A DNA stretch of 64,000 nt from Rhodocyclaceae bacterium (GCA_023383815.1 JAHDYG010000011.1:51881-115880); one strand, 5' to 3'; counted from the first letter of the stretch, positions 43,529 to 55,370 are shown. Numbers and translations are program-made. Notes: generated by a model from the sequence alone, not told the origin.

Positions 43529-44698
43529 TCAGTGCAGGTGCCGGGGCGGGTGCTCGCCGTGCCCCTCGGGCATTTCGGCGTGGACGATCTCGCCGTCCGC
43601 AGACGGATACAGCGGAGCGCCACAGTCGTCGCAGTATTCGAGCGGGAACGCGTGATCGAGTGCAACGATCTCCGTGACACCACTGTCGCGAAGGACCGCC
43701 TCGATTTCCGCGAGCGTTTCCGTATTCTCGTCCTCGGCTCCGAGCAGCGGCCAGACCACACCGTGGGCAATGTCGTCGCGGTCGAGCATTCCGAACCCGA
43801 TCCGGAATTCCTCGAGCTGCCGGTCGTGGAAGGGGGCGACCACGGCGCGCAGGCGGGAAGCAGGCACTTCCAGCTCTGCACCGAGAAAGGCGACTGAGGC
43901 GCGCACCGCGTAGGGCCGGCTGGCGCGGTCGGCCTGGCGATTGGCGGCAAAGTATGCCTCGGGCAGCACGACCTCGGTGGCGCACCCCGGAAGCAGCGGA
44001 GCGAGACACGCGCCGCCCTGATTGCGCCACTGGTGCAAGGCCCGCTCGCGCGTGCCGTCCGCCTCCTGCCAGGCGAAGATCGGCTGGCCGCGCGTGACCG
44101 CGACGGCTGCCAGCAGATAGCGCGTATCGGACAGGAAATGGGCAGTCTCGGGGAGCCCCTTGGTCTCGATGTGAAGGTCCTTCCCGTCCATCGCGGCGCG
44201 ACCGAGCACGGCGGTGAAGGCCGAGGTCGCGCAGTAGCCCTGCGGCAACTGGTCGGGGCTGAAGAGGAAATCGGCGAGTGCGATGCGCGTGTTCTCGGCA
44301 AAGACGTGCGCCTGCAGATGCACGCGCAGGTTCGCACGTACGGCTGCCGGGATCGTGCCCGCCGGAATGTTGTAGCGCGACCATGCGAGGATTGGCGCCG
44401 CGACCAGCAGGATCTCGTGGCCGGCCGAGACTGCCGGGGCGTTCTCGGCCCGGGATTCGATGAAATCGGCCAGTTCCTCGTAGGCCTCGATGTGCGCGCC
44501 GTAGAGGTGGTCGAGCGCGACGTTGAAGGACTCTTCGTCGTGGTTCGACAGCACTTCGTCGATCAGGGTCGACAGGCGGTCTTCCCAGTAGCGGTCCTCG
44601 GTACGGCTGCCGGATTCCGCCAGACCGGTCGCAAGCCTGAGCAACTGTTCGGTTTCCTGGCCCAGCGCGCCGCGGCGTTTCGGTCTTGGTCTTTTCAT
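43529..44698 (-). CDS. DUF2863 family protein
   Basis: A 389-residue soluble protein of the DUF2863 family, known from betaproteobacteria only. The N-terminus is basic (KRPRPKRRG), the body mostly alpha/beta, and near the C-terminus a CDDCGAPLYP stretch could bind a metal, followed by a histidine-rich tail (GHGEHPPRHLH). No function is established. It lies 70 bases after ppsR on the same strand, a pairing seen in related genomes, but no link to PEP metabolism is shown. Confidence 0.85.
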   Translation of the reverse strand: MKRPRPKRRGALGQETEQLLRLATGLAESGSRTEDRYWEDRLSTLIDEVLSNHDEESFNVALDHLYGAHIEAYEELADFIESRAENAPAVSAGHEILLVAAPILAWSRYNIPAGTIPAAVRANLRVHLQAHVFAENTRIALADFLFSPDQLPQGYCATSAFTAVLGRAAMDGKDLHIETKGLPETAHFLSDTRYLLAAVAVTRGQPIFAWQEADGTRERALHQWRNQGGACLAPLLPGCATEVVLPEAYFAANRQADRASRPYAVRASVAFLGAELEVPASRLRAVVAPFHDRQLEEFRIGFGMLDRDDIAHGVVWPLLGAEDENTETLAEIEAVLRDSGVTEIVALDHAFPLEYCDDCGAPLYPSADGEIVHAEMPEGHGEHPPRHLH

Positions 44699-44768
44699 CG
44701 GGTCAACCTTTGGTAACGGGGGGTTCGTTTCCGGTGCGGGATCGGTACCGTGGGTCCGCAGCCCGGAA

Positions 44769-45602
44769 TCAGTAGGCCGGCTTGTTGAGCCGGATGGCCT
44801 GCATGATGGTAGCCGAGATCTCCTCGATCGACTTGGCCGTGGAGTCGAGCCATGGGATGTTCTCGCGGCGCATCAGCTTCTGTGCGGCGTCGATCTCGTA
44901 GATGCAGTTCTCGTACGAAGCATAGTGGCTGTTGGCGCGGCGTTCCTGGCGGATCTGCGAAAGCCGCTCGGGTGCGATCGTCAGGCCGAAGAGCTTCTTG
45001 CGATGATGGTGCAGCTCGCCCGGGAGCTTGTTGCGTTCGAAATCTTCCGGGATCAACGGGTAGTTGGCCGCCTTCACGCCGAACTGCATCGCGAGATAGA
45101 GGCTGGTCGGGGTCTTGCCCGAGCGCGATACCCCGACGAGGATCACGTCCGCATCGGCGAGCTCGCCGTCGGACGAGACCCCGTCGTCGTGGGCCATCGC
45201 GTAGTTGATCGCCTCGATCCGCGCCTTGTAGTCGCTGCTCTCGGCGATGCCGTGAAAGCGTCCGACGGCGTGGTTCGAGCGGACTTCGAGTTCCGATTCC
45301 AGCGGCCCGATGAACTGCTCGAACAGATCGATGAAGAGCGCGTCGGCCTGGCGCAGGCCTGCGACGGTCTCGGGGTTCACGAGGGTGCTGAAGACGATCG
45401 GGCGCACGCCGTCGCGCTTGCCGGCCTCGCGGATCTGGCGCGCGCACTCGATCGCCTTGTCTAGATCATCGACGAAGGGAATTCGGGCCTGGCGGAATTT
45501 CACGTCGGGAAACTGCGTGAGCAGACTGTGTCCCAGCGTTTCGGCCGTGATGCCGGTGCCGTCGGAGATGAAGAAGGCGGTTCGGGTGCGGGGTGCGCTC
45601 AT
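44769..45602 (-). CDS. ppsR: PEP synthase regulatory protein (kinase/pyrophosphorylase)
   Basis: A 277-residue bifunctional enzyme of the DUF299 family that inactivates PEP synthase by ADP-dependent phosphorylation of a threonine and reactivates it with phosphate. The N-terminal [19 protein letters not shown] and the P-loop GVSRSGKT (157-164) are diagnostic. It is divergent from ppsA, its substrate, with about 130 bases between the starts. Start at 45602; a longer frame upstream overlaps the ppsA promoter region and is not conserved. Confidence 0.95.
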   Translation of the reverse strand: MSAPRTRTAFFISDGTGITAETLGHSLLTQFPDVKFRQARIPFVDDLDKAIECARQIREAGKRDGVRPIVFSTLVNPETVAGLRQADALFIDLFEQFIGPLESELEVRSNHAVGRFHGIAESSDYKARIEAINYAMAHDDGVSSDGELADADVILVGVSRSGKTPTSLYLAMQFGVKAANYPLIPEDFERNKLPGELHHHRKKLFGLTIAPERLSQIRQERRANSHYASYENCIYEIDAAQKLMRRENIPWLDSTAKSIEEISATIMQAIRLNKPAY

Positions 45603-45732
45603 GAGGGGATCGTCGGTCCTTGCACGTGGGTGGTCAGGAAGGCGTTCGGGTAAACACTGTCGTGCGGCAGAGCAGCAATTCTCGCTAGAATTCACATTCT
45701 GCGTTCTCCCCAACATTTTCGGAAGCCTATTC

Positions 45733-48099
<2,367 letters not shown>

Positions 48100-48188
48100 G
48101 ACCCGAATGGCCAGGCGGTGCCGGAGCGGTTTCCTGTGCCGCGCTGCTTCGGCCGCTCGTGCACGTGTGGCCGCGCGTGCCTGCGCGC

Positions 48189-48217
48189 TTGGTGAGACGC
48201 CGCCGAGCGGCTAGAAT
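48189..48217 (+). promoter_or_regulatory. Promoter of tRNA-Arg
   Basis: TTGGTG (48189-48194) and TAGAAT (48212-48217) are 17 bases apart, and the tRNA starts nine bases after the -10 element. The GC-rich sequence between them (GCGCCC) resembles a stringent discriminator. Confidence 0.6.
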
Positions 48218-48225
48218 TGCGCCCT

Positions 48226-48300
48226 CTCTCCGTAGTTCAATGGATAGAACGAGCGCCTCCTAAGCGCTAGATCTGGGTTCGATTCCCGGCGGGGGGACCA
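48226..48300 (+). tRNA. tRNA-Arg (anticodon CCT)
   Basis: A 75-base cloverleaf: acceptor CTCTCCG pairs with CGGGGGG (with wobbles), D arm with TAGTTCAATGGATAGAAC, anticodon stem GAGCG/CGCT flanking the loop CTCCTAA with anticodon CCT, T arm CTGGG-TTCGATT-CCCGG, and an encoded CCA end. It reads the AGG codon, rare in this GC-rich genome. It stands alone between ppsA and the Nudix gene. Confidence 0.95.
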
Positions 48301-48376
48301 TGACTGCACGTCCGGTGGCAGGTCTTGCGGTGCCGGTTCGTGCTCCAGTCTGGCCCGAGCAGGCCAGGAGATGCCG

Positions 48377-48895
48377 ATGCGCTTCAATCCGGATGAATGG
48401 CGACACTGTCCACAGTGCGGTGAGGCCCTGATCGACGTCGAGATCGGTGGGCTTGCACGACGCGCCTGTGGCGATGCCGGGTGTGGATTCATCGTTTGGG
48501 GGAATCCGGTTCCGGTGGTCTGCGCGCTGATCGAGTGCCTCGACCGCGAAAGACACATTCTGCTCGCCCGGAACGCTGCCTGGCCTGAGGGAAAGTTCGC
48601 GCTCGTGACCGGATTCCTGGAGCGGGACGAGGCGCCCGAGGTGGCCGTGGCGCGCGAGGTCAGGGAAGAGACCGGTCTTGAGGCACAGGCGGTGCACTGG
48701 ATCGGCAACTACGCCTTTGCCGAAGCCAATCAGGTCCTGCTGGTGTATCACGTGCAGGCCACGGGCGAGATCGTGCTGAACGAGGAGCTGGCCGAGGTGA
48801 AACTGATTCCGCGCGAGAAACTCAAGGGTTGGGAGCGCGGAACCGGTCATGCCGTGCTCGACTGGCTCGCACGGCAGCCCGGCGCTGCGCGCTGA
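48377..48895 (+). CDS. Nudix hydrolase with N-terminal zinc ribbon
   Basis: A 172-residue Nudix protein. The N-terminal CPQCGEAL and a later CGDAGCGF give a four-cysteine zinc ribbon. The Nudix box GFLERDEAPEVAVAREVREETGLEA has all catalytic glutamates of GX5EX7REUXEEXGU. The ribbon-plus-Nudix layout resembles NudC-like NADH pyrophosphatases, but the protein is shorter and lacks the SQPWPFP-type marker, so the substrate is open. Start at 48377: AGGAG with six bases spacing; an ATG two codons earlier abuts that site. Confidence 0.9.
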   Translation: MRFNPDEWRHCPQCGEALIDVEIGGLARRACGDAGCGFIVWGNPVPVVCALIECLDRERHILLARNAAWPEGKFALVTGFLERDEAPEVAVAREVREETGLEAQAVHWIGNYAFAEANQVLLVYHVQATGEIVLNEELAEVKLIPREKLKGWERGTGHAVLDWLARQPGAAR

Positions 48896-48909
48896 GCGCA
48901 GGCGCTTCC

Positions 48910-50907
48910 TCAAGGGAGATCCGGCGGGGCCCGGAACAAATCCATCGGTCGGGCTCGCAGCCGCGTCAGCACGAGCGCCACGAGATCCTTTCCCTGGTCG
49001 AAGGTGATGCGTCGGGCGCGCATCGCAACCGCGAGGCTGAGCGAGAAGCTCACGGCGAGATTGACCACCCCGATCAGGACGATGCCGCCCGCCGCGAGCA
49101 GACCGATCCGCCACGGCAGGGAAAAATCCAGGCCGACGATGGCATGGCCGACATACGCAGAAGAGAAGGCGATGTGGCGGATGTCGAGCGGCAGGCCGAA
49201 AAGGGTTCCGAGCGCGGTCACGCCGCCGAGCAGGAAGCCGAAGAAGAAGTTTCCCGCCAGCGCGCCGAGGTTGTTCTCGACGTAGTCTGCGATGCGCTGC
49301 ACGGGGCGCTCCCCGAGCATGCGCCGCGGCCAGCGCAACTGCAGCAGCCGCTGCGGGATGCGGCCGTAGGCGCAGAGATTGTCGTAGTAGCCGGCGATGA
49401 GTCCTGACAGGAACAGGCAGACGCCCGCCATTGCTGCAAAGATCAGGGTTGCGCCGAGCGGGTTGACCTCGTCGAGCAGGTATCGGGCGTCGTCAGGCGC
49501 GAGAAAGGGCTCGCCCGAGAGCAGGTGGACCGCGATCGAAACCAGCATCGCCATCGGGATCGCGACCCCGATGTTGCCGATGATCGCGGCGATCTGGCTG
49601 CGGATCGTACGCACGATGAGATCGGCCAGACTGCCGAGATCGCGGTTCCGACCCCGGGTTTCGCCAATCGATGCAGCGATGGCGTTGGCGGTCATGGCGG
49701 GCTGCTTGGTGGCGACCGTGCCGCCCAGGATATGGATCAGTGCGAAGCCGATTCCGTAGTTGAGGCAGAACATGAGTGCCTCGTTCAGCGGAGCGAATCC
49801 CTGCCAGTCAAGCACGATCTTCAGGCTCGCCATCAGCGCGATGATGAGGCCGCCCAATGCCGCCGAGCGCATGATGCCGAAGTACTCGGAACGTGTCGAG
49901 GTGATGTAGTGCTCGCCCGAGCGGCTTGCGCTTTCGGTCATGCGCAATGACAGCAGCTCGAGATTCTTGCCCCAGTAATCGGACAACGCGTTCTTGCGGC
50001 ATTCGGCGGTCGTCAGTTCGATGAACAGCCGGGTTGCGAGCGGTGCGACCGAGACGATGCGGTGGTCGCTGCGGATCTGGATCAGCAGTTCGAGCAGCGC
50101 GGCGATGCGCGTCAGGTGCTGGTGCAGGCGTTCGAGCTTGAAGGTGAGCGACAGGCTGGTGCCGATCTTCGCGGCCTTGCGGCGGATGCGCAGGACTACG
50201 TCCTCGCACTGGTCGAGCATCACCACGAGGTGCCGTTCATCCTCGACCGCCACCTCGGGATCGTTCCATGCGCTGCGGTAGTTGGCGAGATACGCGACGA
50301 GCTCGGCGTTCTGCGCCATGAACGGGGATTCATGCTCTTCCAGGGTCGGGTCGATGCGGACCAGTTCGGGATCGAGTCCGATCGAAGAGACGTGGTAAGA
50401 CAGAATGCGCAGCGCCTCGATGATTTCCAGCACCGGTCCGGGCAACTGTTCGCCGTTTGCAACCGGGCTCGGTCCGGCCTCATCGAAGAGCGTCGTGATG
50501 AACTCCGCCCAGAGGTCTTCCCCGATTCCGGCCACCCAGATTTCGTCTCCCGGATGATGGAAGAGCGTCGTGAGCAGCCCTCGCATGTAGGCGGGATCGA
50601 CGATCTCGGGGAGCAGCCGGTTCGAGATCCGGCGTGCCGTCTCGGTGAAGAAGCCCGAGGACGGCAGCAGGCCTGACGAGACATACAGGGAAACGAGCTT
50701 GCGCTCGCGAAACAGTCCGATCAGCGACTCGCGCAGCCGAATGCGCAGGTCCTGGCGCCGGCCGATGACCTCGATCAGCGCTCGCAACGAATCGGCAGCC
50801 CGGTCGGTATCGCTCGCGCGTGCCGGGCGCAGGGCGTCGACGAGCGCGGACCATCGCTCGGGCTCGCTCCATCCGTTGGTTCCGAATCTTCTGAGGAGTG
50901 CTTCCAT
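48910..50907 (-). CDS. COG4389 membrane protein (misnamed site-specific recombinase)
   Basis: A 665-residue protein of the family often labelled site-specific recombinase (Gcr-like, COG4389). The first half (about 1-340) is soluble and helical. The second half has about six to seven membrane helices (for example ALGGLIIALMASLKIVLDW and GNFFFGFLLGGVTALGTLFGLP). No tyrosine- or serine-recombinase catalytic residues are seen, so DNA recombination is unlikely; the name comes from an early gonococcal annotation. Real function is unknown. It is divergent from uup with about 120 bases between starts. Confidence 0.85.
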   Translation of the reverse strand: MEALLRRFGTNGWSEPERWSALVDALRPARASDTDRAADSLRALIEVIGRRQDLRIRLRESLIGLFRERKLVSLYVSSGLLPSSGFFTETARRISNRLLPEIVDPAYMRGLLTTLFHHPGDEIWVAGIGEDLWAEFITTLFDEAGPSPVANGEQLPGPVLEIIEALRILSYHVSSIGLDPELVRIDPTLEEHESPFMAQNAELVAYLANYRSAWNDPEVAVEDERHLVVMLDQCEDVVLRIRRKAAKIGTSLSLTFKLERLHQHLTRIAALLELLIQIRSDHRIVSVAPLATRLFIELTTAECRKNALSDYWGKNLELLSLRMTESASRSGEHYITSTRSEYFGIMRSAALGGLIIALMASLKIVLDWQGFAPLNEALMFCLNYGIGFALIHILGGTVATKQPAMTANAIAASIGETRGRNRDLGSLADLIVRTIRSQIAAIIGNIGVAIPMAMLVSIAVHLLSGEPFLAPDDARYLLDEVNPLGATLIFAAMAGVCLFLSGLIAGYYDNLCAYGRIPQRLLQLRWPRRMLGERPVQRIADYVENNLGALAGNFFFGFLLGGVTALGTLFGLPLDIRHIAFSSAYVGHAIVGLDFSLPWRIGLLAAGGIVLIGVVNLAVSFSLSLAVAMRARRITFDQGKDLVALVLTRLRARPMDLFRAPPDLP

Positions 50908-51028
50908 CGAGCCGTGTGCCTCGGTTCCAGTTGCCCGCCCTGCCTTCTGGGGCGGTTTTCAATGCGCCGCTATGGTAGCAGGCCGGTAGAATCGTGCCTT
51001 TGTGACCTGTAGCGCCGGTTTTCCGCCC

Positions 51029-52945
51029 ATGCCCATCATCTCGATCCAGAATGCCTGTCTCGCCTTCGGCCATGTCGATCTGCTCGCAGGGCAGGATTTC
51101 CAGCTCGACGAGGGCGAGCGCGTTGCACTGATCGGACGCAACGGTTCCGGCAAGTCCAGCCTGTTGCGGGTGCTCGCCGGCCAGGTTGCGCTCGACGACG
51201 GCGAGCTCTGGATCCGCCCCGGGCTCAGGGTTGCCTGGGTTCCGCAGGAGAGCGATTTTCCGCCCGGCTGCGACGTTTTCTCGGCGGTCGCCGAGGGGTT
51301 GGGCGAGATGGCGAGGCTGCTCGTCGAGTACCACGACGCAATGCATGCGGTGGCCGACTGCGCGAGCACCCACGCAATGCAGCGCCTCGAAGCGGCACAG
51401 CATGCGGTCGATGCGGCGGATGCCTGGCGCCTGAACCAGCGGGTCGAGGAGGTGCTCCTGCGGCTTGGGCTGGCAGGGGAGGTGATGGTCAGTACCCTGT
51501 CCGGTGGAGGCGTAAAGCGTGTGGCGCTGGCGCGTGCGCTGGTGTCGGATCCCGAGTTGCTGCTGCTTGACGAGCCGACCAATCATCTCGATCTGGACGG
51601 CATCCTGTGGCTGGAAGGGTTGATCCGGGAGTTTCGCGGTGCGGTTGTCGTGATCACCCATGATCGCGTGTTTCTCGATCAGGTTGCGACACGCATCGTC
51701 GAGCTCGACCGGGGGCGGCTTGCGAGCTATCCGGGGCGCTATGGTGATTACCAGCAGCGCAAGGCCGAACAGCTGGATGCCGAGGCGAAGGCCAGCGCGC
51801 GCTTCGACAAGGTGCTGGCGCAGGAGGAAGTGTGGATTCGCAAGGGCGTCGAGGCGCGGCGAACCCGCAACGAGGGCCGCGTGCGCCGGCTGGAGGCGCT
51901 GCGCCGCGAGCGCGCGGTGCGTCGCGAGCGCCTCGGCAACGTGCGCCTGGCCGTCGATCGGGGCGAGCAGAGCGGGCGCATGGTCGCGGAACTCGAGGGG
52001 GTGGGCAAGCGTTTTGGCGACCGCTGGGTGGTGCGCGACTTCTCGACCCGGATCCTGCGTGGCGACCGGGTCGGCCTGATCGGTCCCAACGGTTCGGGCA
52101 AGACAACGCTTCTGAAGCTCATCCTCGGCGAACTCGAACCGGACGAGGGGGCCGTGCGGCGGGGTACGCGCCAGAGCGTGGCCTATTTCGATCAGCTCCG
52201 GACGCAGCTCGATCCGGAACTTCCACTGACTGAAGTGATCAGCCCGGGTTCCGATTTCATCGAGATCGGTGGCGAGCGCAAGCACGTGATCGGCTATCTG
52301 GGAGATTTCCTGTTCTCGCCGCAACGGGCGCGTTCGCCGGTGAGGTCACTGTCCGGAGGGGAGCGCAACCGCCTGCTGCTCGCACGACTTTTCGCGCGGC
52401 CAGCGAACGTGATGGTGCTCGACGAGCCCACCAACGATCTCGACATCGAAACCCTTGATCTGCTCGAAGAGCTGCTCGCCCAGTACGAGGGTACGCTGTT
52501 TCTGGTCAGCCACGACCGTGCCTTCCTCGACAACGTCGTCACGCAGGTGATCGCATCCGAAGGCGAGGGGCGCTGGGGTGAATACGTTGGCGGCTACGCC
52601 GACTGGGCGCGAGTCCGCGCCGATCGGACTGCATCGGAAGGTGTTGCACGCAGGCAGTCCGAGGCGCCGCGCACCCCCAAGGCCGACAAGCCGGTTGCCG
52701 CACCGCGACCGGGACGGCTGTCGTTCAACGAGAAGCGCGAACTCGAAGGGCTGCCGGACCGGATCACGGCGCTCGAAGCCGAGCAGGCCGCGCTGCACGC
52801 GCGCCTTGCCGATCCGGACAGCTACCGCGGGGATGGCCAGGAGGTCGGGCGGCTGAAGGTACGCCTGGAGACTCTGGAGCGGGAGATCGACGAGGCAATG
52901 AGCCGCTGGGAGGCCCTGGAGGCGCGTGCCGCGGACGCTTCCTGA
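51029..52945 (+). CDS. uup: ABC-F ATPase Uup
   Basis: A 638-residue cytoplasmic protein with two ABC cassettes and no membrane domain. Walker A motifs are GRNGSGKSS (about 34-42) and GPNGSGKTT; Walker B motifs LLLDEPTNHLD and VLDEPTNDLD. The first signature reads LSGGGVKR, an unusual variant, the second LSGGERNR. The C-terminal coiled coil (about 565-635) identifies Uup within ABC-F, which acts on ribosomes and on precise excision of transposons. The ATG at 51029 is chosen over an upstream GTG because it gives the conserved N-terminus. Confidence 0.93.
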   Translation: MPIISIQNACLAFGHVDLLAGQDFQLDEGERVALIGRNGSGKSSLLRVLAGQVALDDGELWIRPGLRVAWVPQESDFPPGCDVFSAVAEGLGEMARLLVEYHDAMHAVADCASTHAMQRLEAAQHAVDAADAWRLNQRVEEVLLRLGLAGEVMVSTLSGGGVKRVALARALVSDPELLLLDEPTNHLDLDGILWLEGLIREFRGAVVVITHDRVFLDQVATRIVELDRGRLASYPGRYGDYQQRKAEQLDAEAKASARFDKVLAQEEVWIRKGVEARRTRNEGRVRRLEALRRERAVRRERLGNVRLAVDRGEQSGRMVAELEGVGKRFGDRWVVRDFSTRILRGDRVGLIGPNGSGKTTLLKLILGELEPDEGAVRRGTRQSVAYFDQLRTQLDPELPLTEVISPGSDFIEIGGERKHVIGYLGDFLFSPQRARSPVRSLSGGERNRLLLARLFARPANVMVLDEPTNDLDIETLDLLEELLAQYEGTLFLVSHDRAFLDNVVTQVIASEGEGRWGEYVGGYADWARVRADRTASEGVARRQSEAPRTPKADKPVAAPRPGRLSFNEKRELEGLPDRITALEAEQAALHARLADPDSYRGDGQEVGRLKVRLETLEREIDEAMSRWEALEARAADAS

Positions 52946-52971
52946 CCGATCCCGGGGGCTGCCGCAGCGGC

Positions 52972-53232
52972 TCAGCGAATGTTCTCGGACGTGAACAGGA
53001 CGACCTGGTCGGCGACGAAGTTGACCGTGATGTTGCGGCGGTCGTCGCCCCAGGTGCAGCTTCGAACCGTCAGGACGTCGCTGCATCGGGTCGGCTTGCC
53101 CAGAATTTGCTGGACGGTGGCGTAGGGCATGCCCGGTTCCAGCCGATTGTAGTTTTCGACGGTGACCTTGCTGCAGGCGGCAAGGCTCGCGGCTAAGAGC
53201 GCGCAGGCGAGAAGGTGGTGGATTCGGTGCAT
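52972..53232 (-). CDS. BamE/SmpA-like small lipoprotein
   Basis: An 86-residue exported lipoprotein. The signal peptide ends at the lipobox LAAC with cysteine 20. The mature part has the BamE-like fold marks LEPGMPYATVQQILGKPTRC and a beta region TWGDDRRNITVNFVADQVVLF; two further cysteines may pair. It may belong to the DUF3862 branch rather than true BamE, because the genuine gene is usually near fur. Its first 40 bases overlap the end of the HDOD gene. Confidence 0.82.
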   Translation of the reverse strand: MHRIHHLLACALLAASLAACSKVTVENYNRLEPGMPYATVQQILGKPTRCSDVLTVRSCTWGDDRRNITVNFVADQVVLFTSENIR

Positions 53233-54140
53233 GGGGATCTCGGTCGGGGGGGTGGGGGCGCGCCGGTTCTGCAGGCTTGCGGCTCGTCTTCCGGGGGCAG
53301 GAAGCGGTGGGCCTGTTCGGCGGGAGTGCCAAGCCGTAACAGGAGCTGGTCGCGACCGATGCGCAAGAGTGATTCGATCTCGTCGATGTCGTCGGGCAGG
53401 GCGGGGTCGTCCCAGCCATGGGTGAGGTGCCGGACGAAATTGCTCGCGAGACGGACGTTGCGAACCCGCGGATTGTCGGTGCAGGATTCGTCGAGCAGGG
53501 TCACGAGCAGGCGCGGAAGGTTCCAGCGCAGGACCAGTCCCATTTCAAGAGCGTTGCGCTCGACCCCGAAGATCGATTCGAAGGCCGGCGCGCTTCGCGT
53601 TCCGGGCGTCGCGTCGAGGATCTGCTGCATGCGCATGGCCATCTGCGGCGCGAAGATCCAGCACAGGATTTCGGAGATGTCAGAAAGTAGCGCGGCAACA
53701 GTGATCTCGTCGACATCAAGATCGTGCCGGGCAATGGCCCAGTCGCGTGCGTAATGAGCGGCCTTGCGGGCCCGTCCGATGAGATGCAGCACCCCGACGA
53801 GCGCCCGGGGCTCGCCTGCGAGTGCCTTCTCCAGCGTGGGTGAGGACTCGAATGCCTTGAAGAAGGCTTCCACGCCCAGCATCATGATCGCCCGATCGAT
53901 CGTCGTGATGTCGTGGTTCTGGGCGTTCGGGCGATGCGATTGCAGGAACGCCAGAAGCTTGAGCGTCATCAGCGGATCACCGAGCACGACTGCGGCAATC
54001 CGCTTTGCGTTGACGGACTCGGCAGCGTCGCGCAGCGCCATCAGGTCATGTACGGTCCGCCGCAGTACGGGCAGGTCTTCTGCGGCAAGAAACGCGACGT
54101 AGGCATCTACGTCAGGAAGCGGCGCTTCGAGAGTCGCCAT
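53193..54140 (-). CDS. HDOD-domain protein
   Basis: A 315-residue soluble protein with an HDOD domain (about 15-215), the HD-related fold without hydrolase residues. Features are LPVLRRTVHDLMALR, AVVLGDPLMTLKLLAFLQSHR and IDRAIMMLGVEAFFKAF. HDOD proteins act as signalling scaffolds in c-di-GMP and chemotaxis networks. The C-terminal tail (residues about 280-315) is proline/arginine-rich. Start at 54140 with GGAG nine bases upstream; an ATG six codons earlier lacks a site. The end overlaps the lipoprotein gene by 40 bases. Confidence 0.87.
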   Translation of the reverse strand: MATLEAPLPDVDAYVAFLAAEDLPVLRRTVHDLMALRDAAESVNAKRIAAVVLGDPLMTLKLLAFLQSHRPNAQNHDITTIDRAIMMLGVEAFFKAFESSPTLEKALAGEPRALVGVLHLIGRARKAAHYARDWAIARHDLDVDEITVAALLSDISEILCWIFAPQMAMRMQQILDATPGTRSAPAFESIFGVERNALEMGLVLRWNLPRLLVTLLDESCTDNPRVRNVRLASNFVRHLTHGWDDPALPDDIDEIESLLRIGRDQLLLRLGTPAEQAHRFLPPEDEPQACRTGAPPPPRPRSPCTESTTFSPARS

Positions 54141-54301
54141 CGCGGTGTACTCCTCCATTGCTGCGATCTGGCCGCGGTGCATTCGCCCGCCGACCTGTTT
54201 TTTTTCATTATCGACGCAGGCAGGAAAAAAATGAAGCATGGATGCTTGCGCTCCCGCACACAGCGCTGCGCGCACGCCAGGGGCGTGCAGAGCGATTCCC
54301 G

Positions 54302-54321
54302 TATAATCGAAGTCACTTCGA
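54302..54321 (+). promoter_or_regulatory. Perfect -10 element and overlapping 15-bp palindrome before acuI
   Basis: TATAAT at 54302-54307 is followed at once by the perfect palindrome TCGAAGTCACTTCGA (54307-54321), which would cover the transcription start near 54314. No good -35 is seen, suggesting an activator or an extended -10. The palindrome is a likely repressor site; its regulator is unknown. Confidence 0.55.
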
Positions 54322-54371
54322 CCCAAGGCCGGGGCACCGGCCCGATCCTCGACCAACAGGAGAGATGGCAG

Positions 54372-55370
54372 ATGGACGCACCCTTCAAGGCATTCGTGAT
54401 CCGGCAGGACGACAACAGGAAGGTCGCCAGTGCGATGGCGACGATGACGGCGAATGATCTGGATCCGGGCGAGGTGTTGATCCGGGTCCACTATTCGAGC
54501 ATCAACTACAAGGATGCCCTCGCGGCAACCGGCACCGGCAAGATCATTCGCCGCTTTCCCTGCGCAGGGGGCATCGATCTCTCCGGCGAAGTGGTGGAGA
54601 GTTCCGATCCTCGCTTCGTCCCGGGTGAGCCCGTCATCGCGACGAGTTTCGACATCGGTGTGGCCCATCACGGAGGTTATGCCGAGTATGCGCGCGTACC
54701 GGCGGCCTGGGTCGTCAAGCTTCCGTCCGGGCTTGATCTGTTCGAGGCGATGGCGCTCGGAACGGCTGGCTTCACGGCGGCGCTCGGTGTGGTCCGGATG
54801 GAGGTCAACGGTCTGGCACCGCAGAACGGGCCGGTCATCGTCACCGGTGCCACCGGTGGGGTCGGCGGACTCGCGATCGACATGCTGGCGCAGCTCGGTT
54901 ATCACGTCGTTGCGCTGACCGGAAAGCCGCAGGAGAGCGACTATCTGAAGATGCTGGGGGCGGCCGAGATCAAGCTGCGCTCGGAGATCGATTTCGAGAA
55001 GGTTCGCCCGCTCGAAGCGGCGCAGTGGGCGGGTGCGGTCGACAACGTCGGGGGGCAGATCCTGCACTGGGTGCTCGCGACGATGAAGCAGGCCGGTACG
55101 GTCGCGAGCATCGGCAATGCCGCAAGCTTCAATCTCAACACCACGGTGTTCCCGTTCATCCTGCGCGGCGTGAGCCTGCTCGGCATCGACTCGGGGTACA
55201 TGGAGTTCCCGGTCCGCCAGCAGGTCTGGGATCGTCTCGCAACAGACCTCAAGCCCAGGCATCTGGCAGCCGTTACGCGTACGATAGCGTTCGATGCGTT
55301 GCCGGGTGCCTTCGACGCCTTCATCCGCGGCGAGGTCAAGGGCCGGACCGTCGTGCGCATCGGCGCCTGA
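54372..55370 (+). CDS. acuI: MDR-family reductase, AcuI/YhdH-like (acrylyl-CoA reductase)
   Basis: A 332-residue zinc-free medium-chain dehydrogenase. The N-terminal INYKDALAATGTGKI and PCAGGIDLSGEV are diagnostic of the AcuI/YhdH group, and the NADPH site is TGATGGVGGLAIDML. AcuI reduces acrylyl-CoA to propionyl-CoA, detoxifying a product of dimethylsulphoniopropionate and 3-hydroxypropionate breakdown. A propionyl-CoA synthetase gene lies two genes downstream, a supportive context. AGGAGA precedes the ATG at 54372. Quinone reductase activity is the less likely alternative. Confidence 0.88.
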   Translation: MDAPFKAFVIRQDDNRKVASAMATMTANDLDPGEVLIRVHYSSINYKDALAATGTGKIIRRFPCAGGIDLSGEVVESSDPRFVPGEPVIATSFDIGVAHHGGYAEYARVPAAWVVKLPSGLDLFEAMALGTAGFTAALGVVRMEVNGLAPQNGPVIVTGATGGVGGLAIDMLAQLGYHVVALTGKPQESDYLKMLGAAEIKLRSEIDFEKVRPLEAAQWAGAVDNVGGQILHWVLATMKQAGTVASIGNAASFNLNTTVFPFILRGVSLLGIDSGYMEFPVRQQVWDRLATDLKPRHLAAVTRTIAFDALPGAFDAFIRGEVKGRTVVRIGA

